From NCBI RefSeq assembly GCF_029407905.1, contig NC_073628.1, positions 85,432,501 to 85,496,500 of the forward strand: a stretch of DNA of 64,000 bases. Reading direction: 5' to 3'. Below are positions 1 to 10,800 of this stretch, piece by piece. How positions within the stretch are numbered: the first letter of the stretch is position 1; each line of letters opens with the position of its first letter. The stretch comes from Bubalus kerabau. Its lineage: Eukaryota; Chordata; Mammalia; Artiodactyla; Bovidae. Under the pieces are notes generated by a model, which worked only from the letters and a program-made list of their open reading frames with translations, made no database searches and was not told the origin of the DNA. The position numbers were made by a program, and so were the translations under genes.

Positions 1-178
1 CCTGCCAATGCAGGGGATACAGGTTCAGTCCCTGATCCAGGAAGATATCACATGCCATGGGGCAACTAAGCCCATGCACCACAGCTAGAGAGTAGCCCCA
101 GCCTGCCACATCTAGAGAAAAGCCCATGCAACAGCGAAGACCCAGCACAGTCAAAAATAAAACTGAAAAAAAAAAAAT
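1..178 (+). repeat. CHR-type SINE, 3' part
   Basis: A tRNA-derived cetartiodactyl SINE cut by the window edge. The tRNA-like B-box region (around 20-45) is followed by the characteristic string of 'gcaactaagcccatgc', 'agagaaaagcccatgc' and 'gaagacccagcacag' modules and an A-rich tail at about 160-177. Confidence 0.85.
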
Positions 179-387
179 GCAAATTGCCGGGCTATCAATT
201 ATTCATTCTCAACTAACTAAAGAAAAATTAGCTAAGGCTAATTTGTAGGAACAAAACAGTGTATTTCCTCTTATCCAACTAAAATGATAGCAACGGATAG
301 CCACCTATATTTAAAAACAAATTAAATCCTACATTTTCCTACATAACATGCATGCACCTCTCATGAAACAAGCAACAACCAGTAACT

Positions 388-657
388 GCTGCTGCTGAGT
401 TGCTTCAGTCGTGTCCGACTCTGTGCAACCCCATAGATGGCAGCCCACCAGGCTCCCCTGTTCCTGGGATTCTCCAGGCAAGAACACTGGAGTGGGTTGC
501 CATTTCCTTCTCCAATGCATGCAAGTGAAAAGGGAAAGCGAAGTCACTCAGTCGTGTCCGACTCTTAGTGACCCCATGGACTGCAGCCCACCAGGCTCCT
601 CCGCCCATGGGATTTTCCAGGCAAGAGTACTGGAGTGGGGTGCCATTGCCTTCTCCG
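388..657 (-). repeat. Bov-A2 dimeric SINE with target-site duplication
   Basis: Two Bov-A monomers in reverse orientation joined by a 'gcatgcaagtgaaaaggg' linker near 518. The 11-bp duplication AACCAGTAACT flanks it at 377-387 and 658-668, so the insertion boundaries are clear. It lies in the inferred CNST intron 1. Confidence 0.92.
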
Positions 658-668
658 AACCAGTAACT

Positions 669-3560
669 ATCCCTTGCCCAAATCTGTCCCTGATCCTTTA
701 ACACTGCACACACTGCCAACACTGTGCTAGGTCTATACGGACTAGATTTTACAGAAGGAATTTGTTTACTGATCAGGTACCATAAAAGTTGTGGAGGAGG
801 CAAGTTTCTCACATTAAATTACAATGAATATTAATTAATCCTTCAAGAACATTTTGACATTAAGTGTAAATGTAAAACCATGCAGCTAAAATAGTATTTA
901 GGTAAGTTTAACAGAATACAGACATCAGGATAAGAACAATGAAGGATCATAGTAACCCACAGAAGTCTGTGAGCTGCGGTTACCCTTCCAACAGGGCTAT
1001 CTTTCAGCCCTAACAGCTCTGAACAAGAGGCGTTCCATGTAAATCACCATCTCTGTTGCAAAAACAAGTTAAAACACATTCCTAGTCAATATGTCAGTAC
1101 CTTTCTCTAAAAACTGCCATGTTTCTTTTATAGCTTACCCAAACCACCATGTACATTTGTGTTTTGCTGCTACTCCCAGTGTTTGGGAGTCAAAAAACAT
1201 ACCCTCTTCCTTCCTAATTTTTGCTAAAAAGGTTTTATCTTTCCTTTGATAACACCATCATACAGAGAAGCACACACACAAAACTCTTAGCCATACCTGA
1301 AACTGCTTCAGAACATGTCTCCAAAAGCAGATAATTCTACCTGTTCACCATAAAGTTCAAACTTCTTGTATGTCTTCAGGTTCTCCCTACTTAATGCCAA
1401 CAGACTTAGTAGACAAAGACTCATACAGTTCCTTGACACATTGTTGACATGCAGATGTAAATAACTGCAACAATGACACCCCAGGAAATGACTGAGCACT
1501 CTATACATCTTATGACCCTCACTAAACAAGCACAGGGCAACCTGTTTATCCTCCTCAGTATTAACAGTCAACACTAAGAGGAAGAGACCCTCCAGGGCTT
1601 TCATCCTGCTTAGAATCATCTCAGTTAGAACACTGTAGCACTTCAGGAAAAGGATTTTTAAATTTGCCTCACAGAATTTACCCCAGACTCTTAGGATAAG
1701 AAAACATCTTAAGAATCACACAGAAATCCTATAGATAACATGCTAGCCAATAAGGTCTTAGCCACAAGCTAAGACCAGTAGCTAGTCAGAATTCAAACGT
1801 AGCAGAAATGTAAAATACACACGAAATTTCACAGACTCAGTATGAAAGAATATAAAATATCTCATTGTTAACTTTTAAAACAGATCACTTGTTGAAATGA
1901 TATATATAGGATTAAATAAAACATGTTGAAATTAATCCCATTTTTTTGGTAATGTGACTAAAAACCTTTAAATTGCTCGTGTACTAATGCCTTGTATTTC
2001 TATTGGACAGTACTACTGTAGACCCACAGCCTTAATTCTGACAACAAACTTTTACCACCTGGCATTTCCCAATCACAACAGTAACATAAAAGTCAAAAGA
2101 AAATAAGTATTTTGGCTTCTTTATCAGTTAAATTGAGGTAACAATAGAAAAAACTTTAAAATAGTCAGTGGAATCACTTTGACTGACACCAAAGAGATAT
2201 TTTCAAAAAGGCAAAAATAGTACCAGATGCAAAAACTATACTTCTTAAGAAAATAAGATGGGGAATAAACAACCAAGGTTTTTCTAATAAAGTAGGTCTA
2301 AATGCTGATTATAAGGTTCATCTTTAAAGTAAAATGGACATTTCTTTCATTTCTAGCAACTGGGACCTCAGAAAAATAAAATATGTAATATTCTGTCTCT
2401 TGTGTTGTTTAAGCACCTACAACCTCAAACAAACCACTATTAACACTATAAAAGGGGAGATACTTATCATAACCTAATTCTCTTCTCCAAAATCAGAAGA
2501 GAATAACACCACTCAAAAGCAAAATTAAAAGTGACATCATTTTCTCCAGGGCTGAATATTATGAAGAAACCAAATTTTAAGATAAGTATTTTTACCACAA
2601 TTTTTAAAAGTATATTTTAAAAGTGAGAAATTGAACCATATAGTTCTCTAAGTGAACTATTTCTTCTTTTACTGTAACACATCTTTCTGCTTTGATTTTA
2701 ACAATATTTAGACCTCCAGAGCTTGCATATTTCTGAATCTACAAAAATATTTTTATAAGGAGAGAGGGGACAGCTCAGTAAAAGGATGGGGGGCAGGTCT
2801 GGTGTTCACTCAGGTATTCAGAGGGTGCAAGAATAATAACTTCTGGAGAACTGTCAATGGCAAAATCCCATTTTAAAAAGAATTTTTAAAAATTAAGACC
2901 AAAGGGTCCCCTGGGCTCCACAACAGTTGAGAAGATACTTTCTATGCTGTCCTAACAAATTTATAATCGGAAAAGATCACAGTTGGCCACCAATACCTTC
3001 TCCATTTGATATTTAGCAGCTGAGTAAACCCTCAGACTTCTATTTGCTAAGTGATACATTCCTTAGAAACCTTTTCCTTGTGCATTTAAAATGCCAAGAT
3101 CAATTACGCGGCCAGTAAAGTATGCAGAAAGGATGGTGCATATTTTAAAATAGGAAGTTGAATGCCTGCAGCTTCCTGCCTTGGTACAAAGAGTGATGCT
3201 GGTAAAGCTCTTGAGTATAATCCTTAAACACTGAAATCACTCTCAAAGAACTGAGGCTTCTAACACTGCCTAAGAGGTTAAAAAGACTGCCAAATTTTCC
3301 ATTAGGGCATCCTATTTTTAGAGTCTTTGGAATCTCTCTTTTAAATTGCATTCCACAGTAAGATGTGTTGGACTAAGTTTACAAAAGCAACAACATAAGC
3401 ATTCTAAGACCTTAATGTTTCCAAGCTTAGGACGAAATGCTAAGCTTTTACATTTTTCTTCTTTAAGTCTTAACTTTACACCTTTAACAACACGCAAATA
3501 AAAATAAAAACAAAGGTATATATTGGCCCGGAGGGAGGAATGGGAGGCACTAGGTGCTTC
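669..3560. other. Inferred CNST intron 1, no feature recognised
   Basis: AT-rich sequence with no convincing exon, RNA gene or young repeat. The longest open frame (1308-1619, minus) has no recognisable domain and no coding signature. The intron assignment is inferred from the splice donor at 3969-3970 and from human gene order, not from exons on both sides. Confidence 0.5.
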
Positions 3561-3970
3561 TTGACAGCCTAAGTGGTGAGGCGAGGGGGGGAACAGGTAT
3601 GAAGGAAAATACAAATCACCCGCAGAGGTGGAGAGACTGTGGGCAACAGAATGAAAAGGAACAGAAGCGCAGAGGAAGCCGCAGGCTCCGCGGGCAGCCG
3701 GGCGACGGAGGACCTCTGGCGCGAGTGCCCTAGGGAGGGAGAAATGGGCGCGCGGCGCAGGGAGAGGCCACGGCGGCGAGAGAAAAAGAGGAAAACAGGG
3801 GAGCGGAGAAGGGGCGGAGGTGAGCGAACGGAGCTCCACCGCACCCGGAGGGCAGAGGCGGCGATGCCAGAGGAGGACAGCGCCGGGGAAGGAACGAGGG
3901 GGGTTCCCAATGGCTTTCCCCTCGGCCGCCAGCCGGCCGGTCTCCTGCATCTCGCTCTTCCTCTCCTTAC

Positions 3971-4310
3971 CTAGGAACAGGAGACGCAAGGAGGGCTACC
4001 GCCGGGCGCCGAATCTGTTTCCAGCCCCGCTCGCTGACATGGCGGCCGACGAGCTGTCACAGAGGTTGCTCAGGTCTCCCGCCGGTCGGGTGGAAGAGAC
4101 ACCTCTCGCCTTCCCGCCCCGCCTCCTTCTGCTCACCCCTCCCGGCAGGCGGGAGGGCGGCCGGCGGCCAGGGACCGCGGAGCATAGAGCGCGGACGGCT
4201 AGAGAGGAGGCACAGAGGGCAGACGACCATAGAGTCCCAGTTCAGACACCGCCTAGACGGGCCTTCTCTCTCCCCGGCCGTCCACTCGCAGTCCTCCGCC
4301 GTCTGCGCCG
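3971..4310 (-). other. CNST: Putative CNST non-coding first exon
   Basis: On the minus strand a consensus donor, CTAG|GTAAGG, has its exon edge at 3971 and its GT at 3969-3970. It lies within the CpG island just upstream of TFB2M, where the divergent neighbour CNST should start. The 5' edge near 4310 is a guess set by the ETS/NRF-1-like cluster. No CNST protein-coding sequence is visible; human CNST begins with an untranslated exon, which fits. A second possible donor (AGGG|GTGAGC) lies at 4132-4139, so the exon could end there instead. CNST encodes consortin, a trans-Golgi receptor that helps deliver connexins to the plasma membrane. Confidence 0.45.
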
Positions 4311-4385
4311 GCACGGAAACGGAAGTGACGGCAAAGGCAAGACGGAGAGGTCATTCGCAGGCACAGGGTGGAGTGTTTACTTCCG
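4304..4385. promoter_or_regulatory. ETS (NRF-2/GABP-type) sites and a weak NRF-1-like site
   Basis: ACGGAAGTGACG at 4319-4330 is a plus-strand ETS core touching a CRE-like TGACG. ACTTCCG at 4379-4385 is the same core on the minus strand, so the two ETS sites face in opposite directions. TGCGCCGGCAC at 4304-4314 matches about 8 of 11 positions of the NRF-1 palindrome. Human TFB2M is an established NRF-1/NRF-2 target; occupancy here is inferred. Confidence 0.6.
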
Positions 4386-4496
4386 CCGGCCTAGTCTTGG
4401 AGTAGGGCTAAGTGGCACGTGGGGTGTGCCCTGTATGGAGTTCGTCGACAATGTAACGATCCTGGGCGACCCTGGGACAGGCCTTAGAGGGTGAGA

Positions 4497-4806
4497 ATGT
4501 GGGTCCCGGGGGCGGGAATTCCCTCTCGGCTGACGCTTTCAGCGTTTACCCGCGCTGGGCGATTTTGCGTTTTGAATTCCGGAGTGGCGAGGTGGAAGGA
4601 CGTCCCGGCAGAGAACTGTCGTGGCTTGTATGACTTTCATACGCAACTGAAGCCCGATGTGGAATTTGGGAAATCGTCCTCGCGCCTGTACAAGTCCCGT
4701 TCCGAGACCAAGCGGTACGTAACCAGTCCGAGAGTGGCTGAGACCGTGGTGCGCATGCTGCGGGGAAAACGAAAAGCTGGCCAGCTAATCCTGGAGTGCA
4801 ATCCAG
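4497..4806 (+). CDS. TFB2M: TFB2M coding exon 1
   Basis: Encodes residues 1-103 plus one base of Gly104: the presumptive transit peptide, the variable N-terminal arm, the conserved KRYVT segment and the first half of the SAM-binding motif (ECNP). The donor is CCAG|GTGAGT. A GTG two codons upstream is in frame but not a plausible start. Confidence 0.96.
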
Positions 4807-7800
4807 GTGAGTCCCTCGCGGACTGCGTTTTCACGTCTGCGTACTGTCAGAAACATGACCCCTTCGTTTAATGAACTTCTGTGGTCTGTGTTAATCCTGA
4901 CTTCACATATTTCTGTATCAATTTGCACTTTACAAAATGTTTTGATAAAACATGCTCTTAGATTTCACTGTCTTCCCAAAAGAACTTTTCATCTCTGTAG
5001 TGCATTTTCCATAGACCGTAGCAGGATGCTGGGAACACAACAAGATTTATAGACTTACTGAAGAATAATTTTTTTTAAAGCACCATTTCCTATCACGAGC
5101 AGTCAAGTTCTGTTTGAAGTGAAGTGGAGTGAAGTCGCTCAGTCGTGTCCGACTCTTTGCGACCCCATGGACTGTAGCCCACCAGGCTCCTCCATCCATG
5201 GATTTTCCAGGCAAGAATACTGGAGTGGGTTGCCAGTTCCTTCTCAGGTTCTGTTTAGGTTTCGCAGTATCTTGCTATTAAAATATCCGGATAGCCAATA
5301 GTAACTGGTAAGCTAGAGGCAAGCTTTTTTGTTTTTTTCTTGAGAGGTAGTGGAACATTGTAATTAAGAGCGCAGGTTTTTCACTCTGAAGGAATGCTTT
5401 CAGAGCCATGCAGCACCACGTACCGGTTTTGATGTTGGAGTAAAGTGACTGTCTAATCCCCGATTTCCTTATATGTAAATAAGGAGTGTAATATCTACTT
5501 TGGGGATGTTGTGAGAATTAAAATTAGATCATACAGGTAAAACATCTAATTTCTTCGATATTGAAAAAGATTATGGTGTTTCTTTTGCAAATAAACTTTT
5601 TGTTCTTTTAATGTGCTAGGTCCTGGAGTACTCACCCGAGCATTGCTTGAAAGTGGTGCCAGAGTGATTGCCCTTGAAAGTGACAAAACTTTTATTCCAG
5701 AATTGAAGGTATATATTTTTTTTAAAAAAAGAATTTATTGTTCAGTCTGCTACATTCCAGTGTTTTAGGGAAGTAAAATTAAGCACACAGATTATTTTTA
5801 AAGAATCACTCTTACAGGCTATGCCATGAATATCTCCGTACTCTCAATGGATAGAACAGAGTAAGTATCAATGATTGCTGAATGACTGAAAGATAGTATT
5901 CAAACTTTTTTTTCCTAATTCTAGCTCTGCTACATGTGGGTGACTTTGAACAAAATGTATAACTGGTATCTCTAGGCTTGTTTCCTCATCACTAGTGGAC
6001 TATCCTGTGCCTCTTCTTTCTTAGAAGGGAGCTTAGAATCTAGTTGCTAGTATTAGGATAATGGGACTATGCTAACCCTGGACTTAAGGACTCAGAGGCT
6101 GGAGAAGTTTGATGTATTCTTATAAAACTCCGTGGAGTAAAGGTATTATCCAAATGGATTTTTTAGTGAATTCAGCTTCATGTATGGCTGACAAGTTCAG
6201 TAAACAGTAAAGTGGAAATTCCTGGCCTCATTGCCAGCCTCTTTTTCTTTTTTTCTTTCCTTTCTTTCCTTCTTTTATAAATCATTTGGTTCAATTCAGG
6301 AAAATAAAACCATACAACACATTAGATGGTTGTTTTTCTACAACTGAAAAAAACCAAGATTATAATCAGGTTATGTAATTGATGTTTAATCTGCTGAAAT
6401 TCCAAAAACATGGAAGAGAAAAAGGACACACAAAATTGTTCAGAGATTCAAGATCTTGAATGTGATTAAGTAAACAAAGCCATCTGTAATTTCAACCTGG
6501 AAATTAAAAACAAGATAGCTTTTATTTTGGTATTTAGAAGGGTGCCTACTTTTGAAGATTACACGTTCAGAGTTTTTCCAAGAGAATGCACTGGTCATAG
6601 TAAGCATCGTCTTCCAACAACACAAGACAAATCTCTACACATGGACATCACCAGATGGTCAATGCTAAAATCAGATTAATTATATTCTTTTCAGCCAAAG
6701 ATGGAGAAGCTCTATACAGTCAGCTCAAAGAATAGCAAGGAGAGAGAAGAAAGCCTTCCTAAATGATCAATGCAAAGAAATAGAGGAAAACAATAGAATG
6801 GGAAAGACTAGAGATCTTTTCAAGAAAATTCGAGATACCAGGGGAACATTTCATGCAAAGATGGGCTCGATAAAGGACAGAAATGGTATGGACCTAACAG
6901 AAGCAGAGGATATTAAGAGGTGGCAAGAGTACATAGAACTACAAAAAAGATCTTCATGACCCAGTAACCACATTGGTGTGATCACTCACCTAGAGCCAGA
7001 CATCCTAGAATGCAAAGTCAAGTGGGCCTTAGGAAGCATCACTACGAACAAAACTAGTGGAGGTGATGGAATTCCAGTTGAGCTATTTCAAATCCTGAAA
7101 GATGATGCTGTGAAAGTGCTTCACTCAATATGCCAGCAAATTTGGAAAACAGCAGTGGCCACAGGACTGGAAAAGGTCAGTTTTCATTCCAATCCCAAAG
7201 GCAATGCGAAAGAATGCTCAAACTACTGCACAATTGCACTCATCTCAATGGCACCCCACTCCAGTACTCTTGCCTGGAAAATCCCATGGACAGAGGAGCC
7301 TGGTAGGCTGCAGTCCATGGGGTCGCTAGGAGTCGGACATGACTGAGCGACTTCACTTTGACTTTTCACTTTCATGCATTGGAGGAGGAAATGGCAACCC
7401 ACTCCAGTGTTCTTGCCTGGAGAATCCCAGGGACGGGGGAGCCTGGTGGGCTGCTGTCTGTGGGGTCGCACAGAGTCGGACATGACTGAAGCAACTTAGC
7501 AGCAGCAGCAGCACATGATAGTAAAGTAGTGCTCAGACTTTGGCCACCTCATGCGAAGAGTTGACTCACTGGAAAAGACTGTGATGCTGGGAGGGATTGG
7601 GGGCAGGAGGAGAAGGGGATGACAGAGGATGAGATGGCTGGATGGCATCACTGACTCGATGGACGTGAGTCTGGGTAAACTCCGGGAGTTGGTGATGGAC
7701 AGGGAGGCCTGGCGTGCTGCGATTCATGGAGTCGCAAAGAGTCGGACACGACTGAGCGACTGAACTGAACTGAACAGTGCTCAAAATTCTCCAAGCCAGC

Positions 7801-10800
7801 CTCCAACAGTATGTGAATCATGAAATTCCAGATGTTCAAGCTGGATTTAGAAAAGGCAGAGAAACCAGAGTTCAAATTGCCAGCATCCGTTGGATCATCA
7901 AAAGCAAGAGGGTTCCAGAAACACATCGATTGCTGCTTTATTGACTAAGAAAAGCCTTTGTGTGGATCACAACAAATTGTGGAAAATTCTTAAAGAAATG
8001 GGAATTCCAGACTACCTGACCTGCCTCTTGGGAAATCTGTATGCAGGTCAGGAAGCAACAGTTAGAACTGGACATGGAACGGACTGGTTCCAAATTGGGA
8101 ACGAAGTACATCAAGGCTGTATATTGTCACTCTGCTTATTTAACTTCTAGGCAGTGTCCATCATGACAAACACTGGGCTGGAAGAAGCACAAGCTGAAGT
8201 CAAGTTTGCCGGGAGAAATATCAGTAACCTCAGATATGCAGATGACACCACCCTTATGTCAGAAAGTGAAGAATTAAAGAGTCCCTTGATGAAAGTGAAA
8301 GAGGAGAGTGAAAAAGTTGGCTTAAAACTTAACAGTCAGAAAACTAAGATCATTACATCTGGTCCCATCATTTCATGGCAAATAGATGGGGAAACAGTGA
8401 CAGACTATCTTTTTGAGCTCCAAAATCACTGCAGATGATGACTGCAGCCAAGAAATTAAAAGATGCTCTGTTGATGGACAGGGAGGCCTGGTGTGCTGCA
8501 GTCCATGGGGTCGCGAAGAGTTGAACACAACTGAGTGACTGAATTGAACTGAACTGAAAGTGAAGAGCCATTCAAAGTTTTGAGTGAATTCATATATATG
8601 TGCCAGAATAAAAGAGAAGTAATTAAATAGAACCTTTGCAACCCTAAATCAGAGCCTTAAGTGGTGCTCTTAGCAAGCAGTGCTTCTAGCCACCTAAAGG
8701 CTCTCAGTTGTACTAAAAACTAAAAGGATTTTCAAGGTTAATGCTTGACTCAGCATGTTTACCTAAATTTAAAATCCTTCTCTCCCCTAGTCCACTCCCC
8801 TGATAAAATTCTCAGATTCCACATTAACAGTGTTTCAAATAGGACCAGTTTGTTTTCCTATTTGGATGTGCTAGAGATACACATGTTGTAAATTGTGTTC
8901 TATAACGATAAATCATCACAACTTGCGTAAGTCAACTACTCTTTAGTTTTGTTTTTATTTAAATAGATGGAGTTATATCTCATTTGAATATTGAAGAAAT
9001 AGCTACGTGTATTCAGTAGAAGAGACATCATCTTTTGTGGTGGTTATTCAGTCGCTCAGGTGTATCCACTCTTTGCGACCCCTGGACTGCAGCACACCAG
9101 GCTCCTCTGTCCTTCACTATCTCCCAGTTTGATCAAACTGTTGTCCATTGAGTCAGTGATGTCATCCAACCATCTCATCCTCTTGTCTCCCCCTTCTCCT
9201 CTTGTCCTCAGTCTTTCCCAGCATCAGGGTCTTTTCCATTTGAGTCAGCTCTTCACAACAGGTGGCCAAAGTATTGCAGCTTCAGCTTCAACATCAGTCC
9301 TTCCAGTGAATATTCAGGGTTGATTTTGTTTAGGATTGACTGGTTTGATCTCCTTGCTGTCCAGGGGACTCTCAAGAGTCTTCTTCAGTACCACAATTCG
9401 AAAGCATCTATTCTTCGGTGCTCAGCCTTCTTTACGGGCCAATTCTCGTATCTGTATATGACTACAGCAAAAACGATAGCTTTAACTAGACGGATTTTGT
9501 CAGCAAAGTGATGTCTCTGCTTTTTAATGTTATCTGGGTTGGTCATAGCTTTTCTTCCAAGGAGCAGTTGTCTTTTATTTTTATGGATGCAATCATAGTC
9601 CATGGTGATTTTGGAGCCCAAGAAAATAAAGTCTGCCACTGTTTCCATTGTTTCCCCATCTCTTTGCCATGAAGTGATGGGACTGGATGCACTCTGCTCT
9701 CTCACTTTCATCAAGAGGCTCTTCAGTTCCTCTTTACTATCTGCCATAAGGGTGGTGTCATCTGCATATCTGAGGTTATTAATATTTCTCCCAGCAGTCT
9801 TGATTCCAGCTTGCACTTCATCCATACCAGCGTTTTGCATGATACACTCTGCATCGAAGTTAAATAAGCAGGGTGATAATATATAGCCTTGAAGTATTCC
9901 TTTCCCAATTTGGAAACAGTCTGTTGTTCCATGTCCGCTTCTAATTGTTGCTTCCTGACCTGCATACAGATTTCTCAAGAGGCAGGCCAGGTGGTCTGGT
10001 AGTCCCATCTCTTTAAGAATTTTCCACATTTTGTTGTGATCCACACAGTCAAAAGGGTTTAGTGTAGTCAATGAAGCAGAGTACATGTTTTTCTGGAATA
10101 TCCTTGCTTTTTCTATGATTCAACGAATCCTGGCAATTTGATCTCTGGTTCCTCTGCCTTTTCTAAATCCAGCTTGAACGTCTGGAAATTCTCAGTTCAC
10201 GTACTGTTGAAGCCTTGATTGAAGGATTTTGAGCATTACCTTGCTAGAACTTGAGATGAGTGCAGTTGTGCGGTAGTTTGAACGTTCTTTGGAGTTGCCC
10301 TTCTTTGGGATTGGAATGAAAACTGACCCTTTCCAGTCCTGTGGCCAATGCTGAGTTTTCCAAATTTGCTGGCATATTGAGTGCAGCACTTTTAACAGCA
10401 TCATCTTGTAGGATTTGAAATAACTCAGCTGAAATTCCATCACGTCCACTTGGTTTGTTCATAGTTATGCTTCCAAAGGCACACTTCCTAAGGCTTTTGT
10501 GGTAAACTGTGTCTTAGTTCATTTATGTCTTCAACCTGTACTTCAGTATCCAGGTCTACAACTTCCTACCTGCATCTCCACTTAAGTCACGTAATAGGTG
10601 TCTCAAAATTATCATGACCAAAAATGTATTGTTTCCACTCCCAGCTCTGTGCCTTTTTCTATCACTAGTTTTTTTTAAGGGTCCTCTTGAAAGTAATCAT
10701 TAAATGCTAAATAGAAATAGAGTCATTTATAGGTTGAATTCAAACAGTTAAGAAAGCTTAGTTTTTTCTTTTAACTCATAACTTTAAATTGAAGATTCAC

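Larger units (their letters stand above)
3640..4820. promoter_or_regulatory. CpG island, divergent CNST/TFB2M promoter
   Basis: Base composition changes sharply from AT-rich flanks to GC- and CpG-rich sequence, covering the TFB2M start codon and, on the other strand, a strong splice donor expected for the CNST first exon. No TATA box is evident. In human these two genes are arranged head to head with very close start sites, and this region has the same form. Promoter activity itself is inferred. Confidence 0.8.
6568..8562 (+). mobile_element. BovB (RTE) LINE, truncated, with two nested insertions
   Basis: Starts in the endonuclease/RT linker region ('acatggacatcaccagatgg' at about 6640), has an internal deletion near 6735, then carries reverse transcriptase sequence: HLEPDILECKVKWALGSI around 6990-7050 and the catalytic-type box YADDTTLM at about 8236-8259. 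It ends in the BovB 3' tail ('gaactgaactgaaa'). Stops and frameshifts break the ORF (for example the TAG at 8148-8150), so it is dead. It lies in TFB2M intron 2 in sense orientation. It is interrupted by a Bov-A2 (7244-7513) and by a BovB 3' end (7536-7775). Confidence 0.93.

Noticed and set aside
1308..1619. 103-residue minus-strand open frame
   Set aside because: No family features, AT-rich surroundings and no splice or promoter context; expected by chance.
3318..4494. Long open frames in the first CpG island (3318-3989 minus, 3820-4494 plus, about 224 residues each)
   Set aside because: GC-rich sequence has few stop codons; the predicted proteins are low-complexity Arg/Pro-rich with no family features and overlap a promoter.
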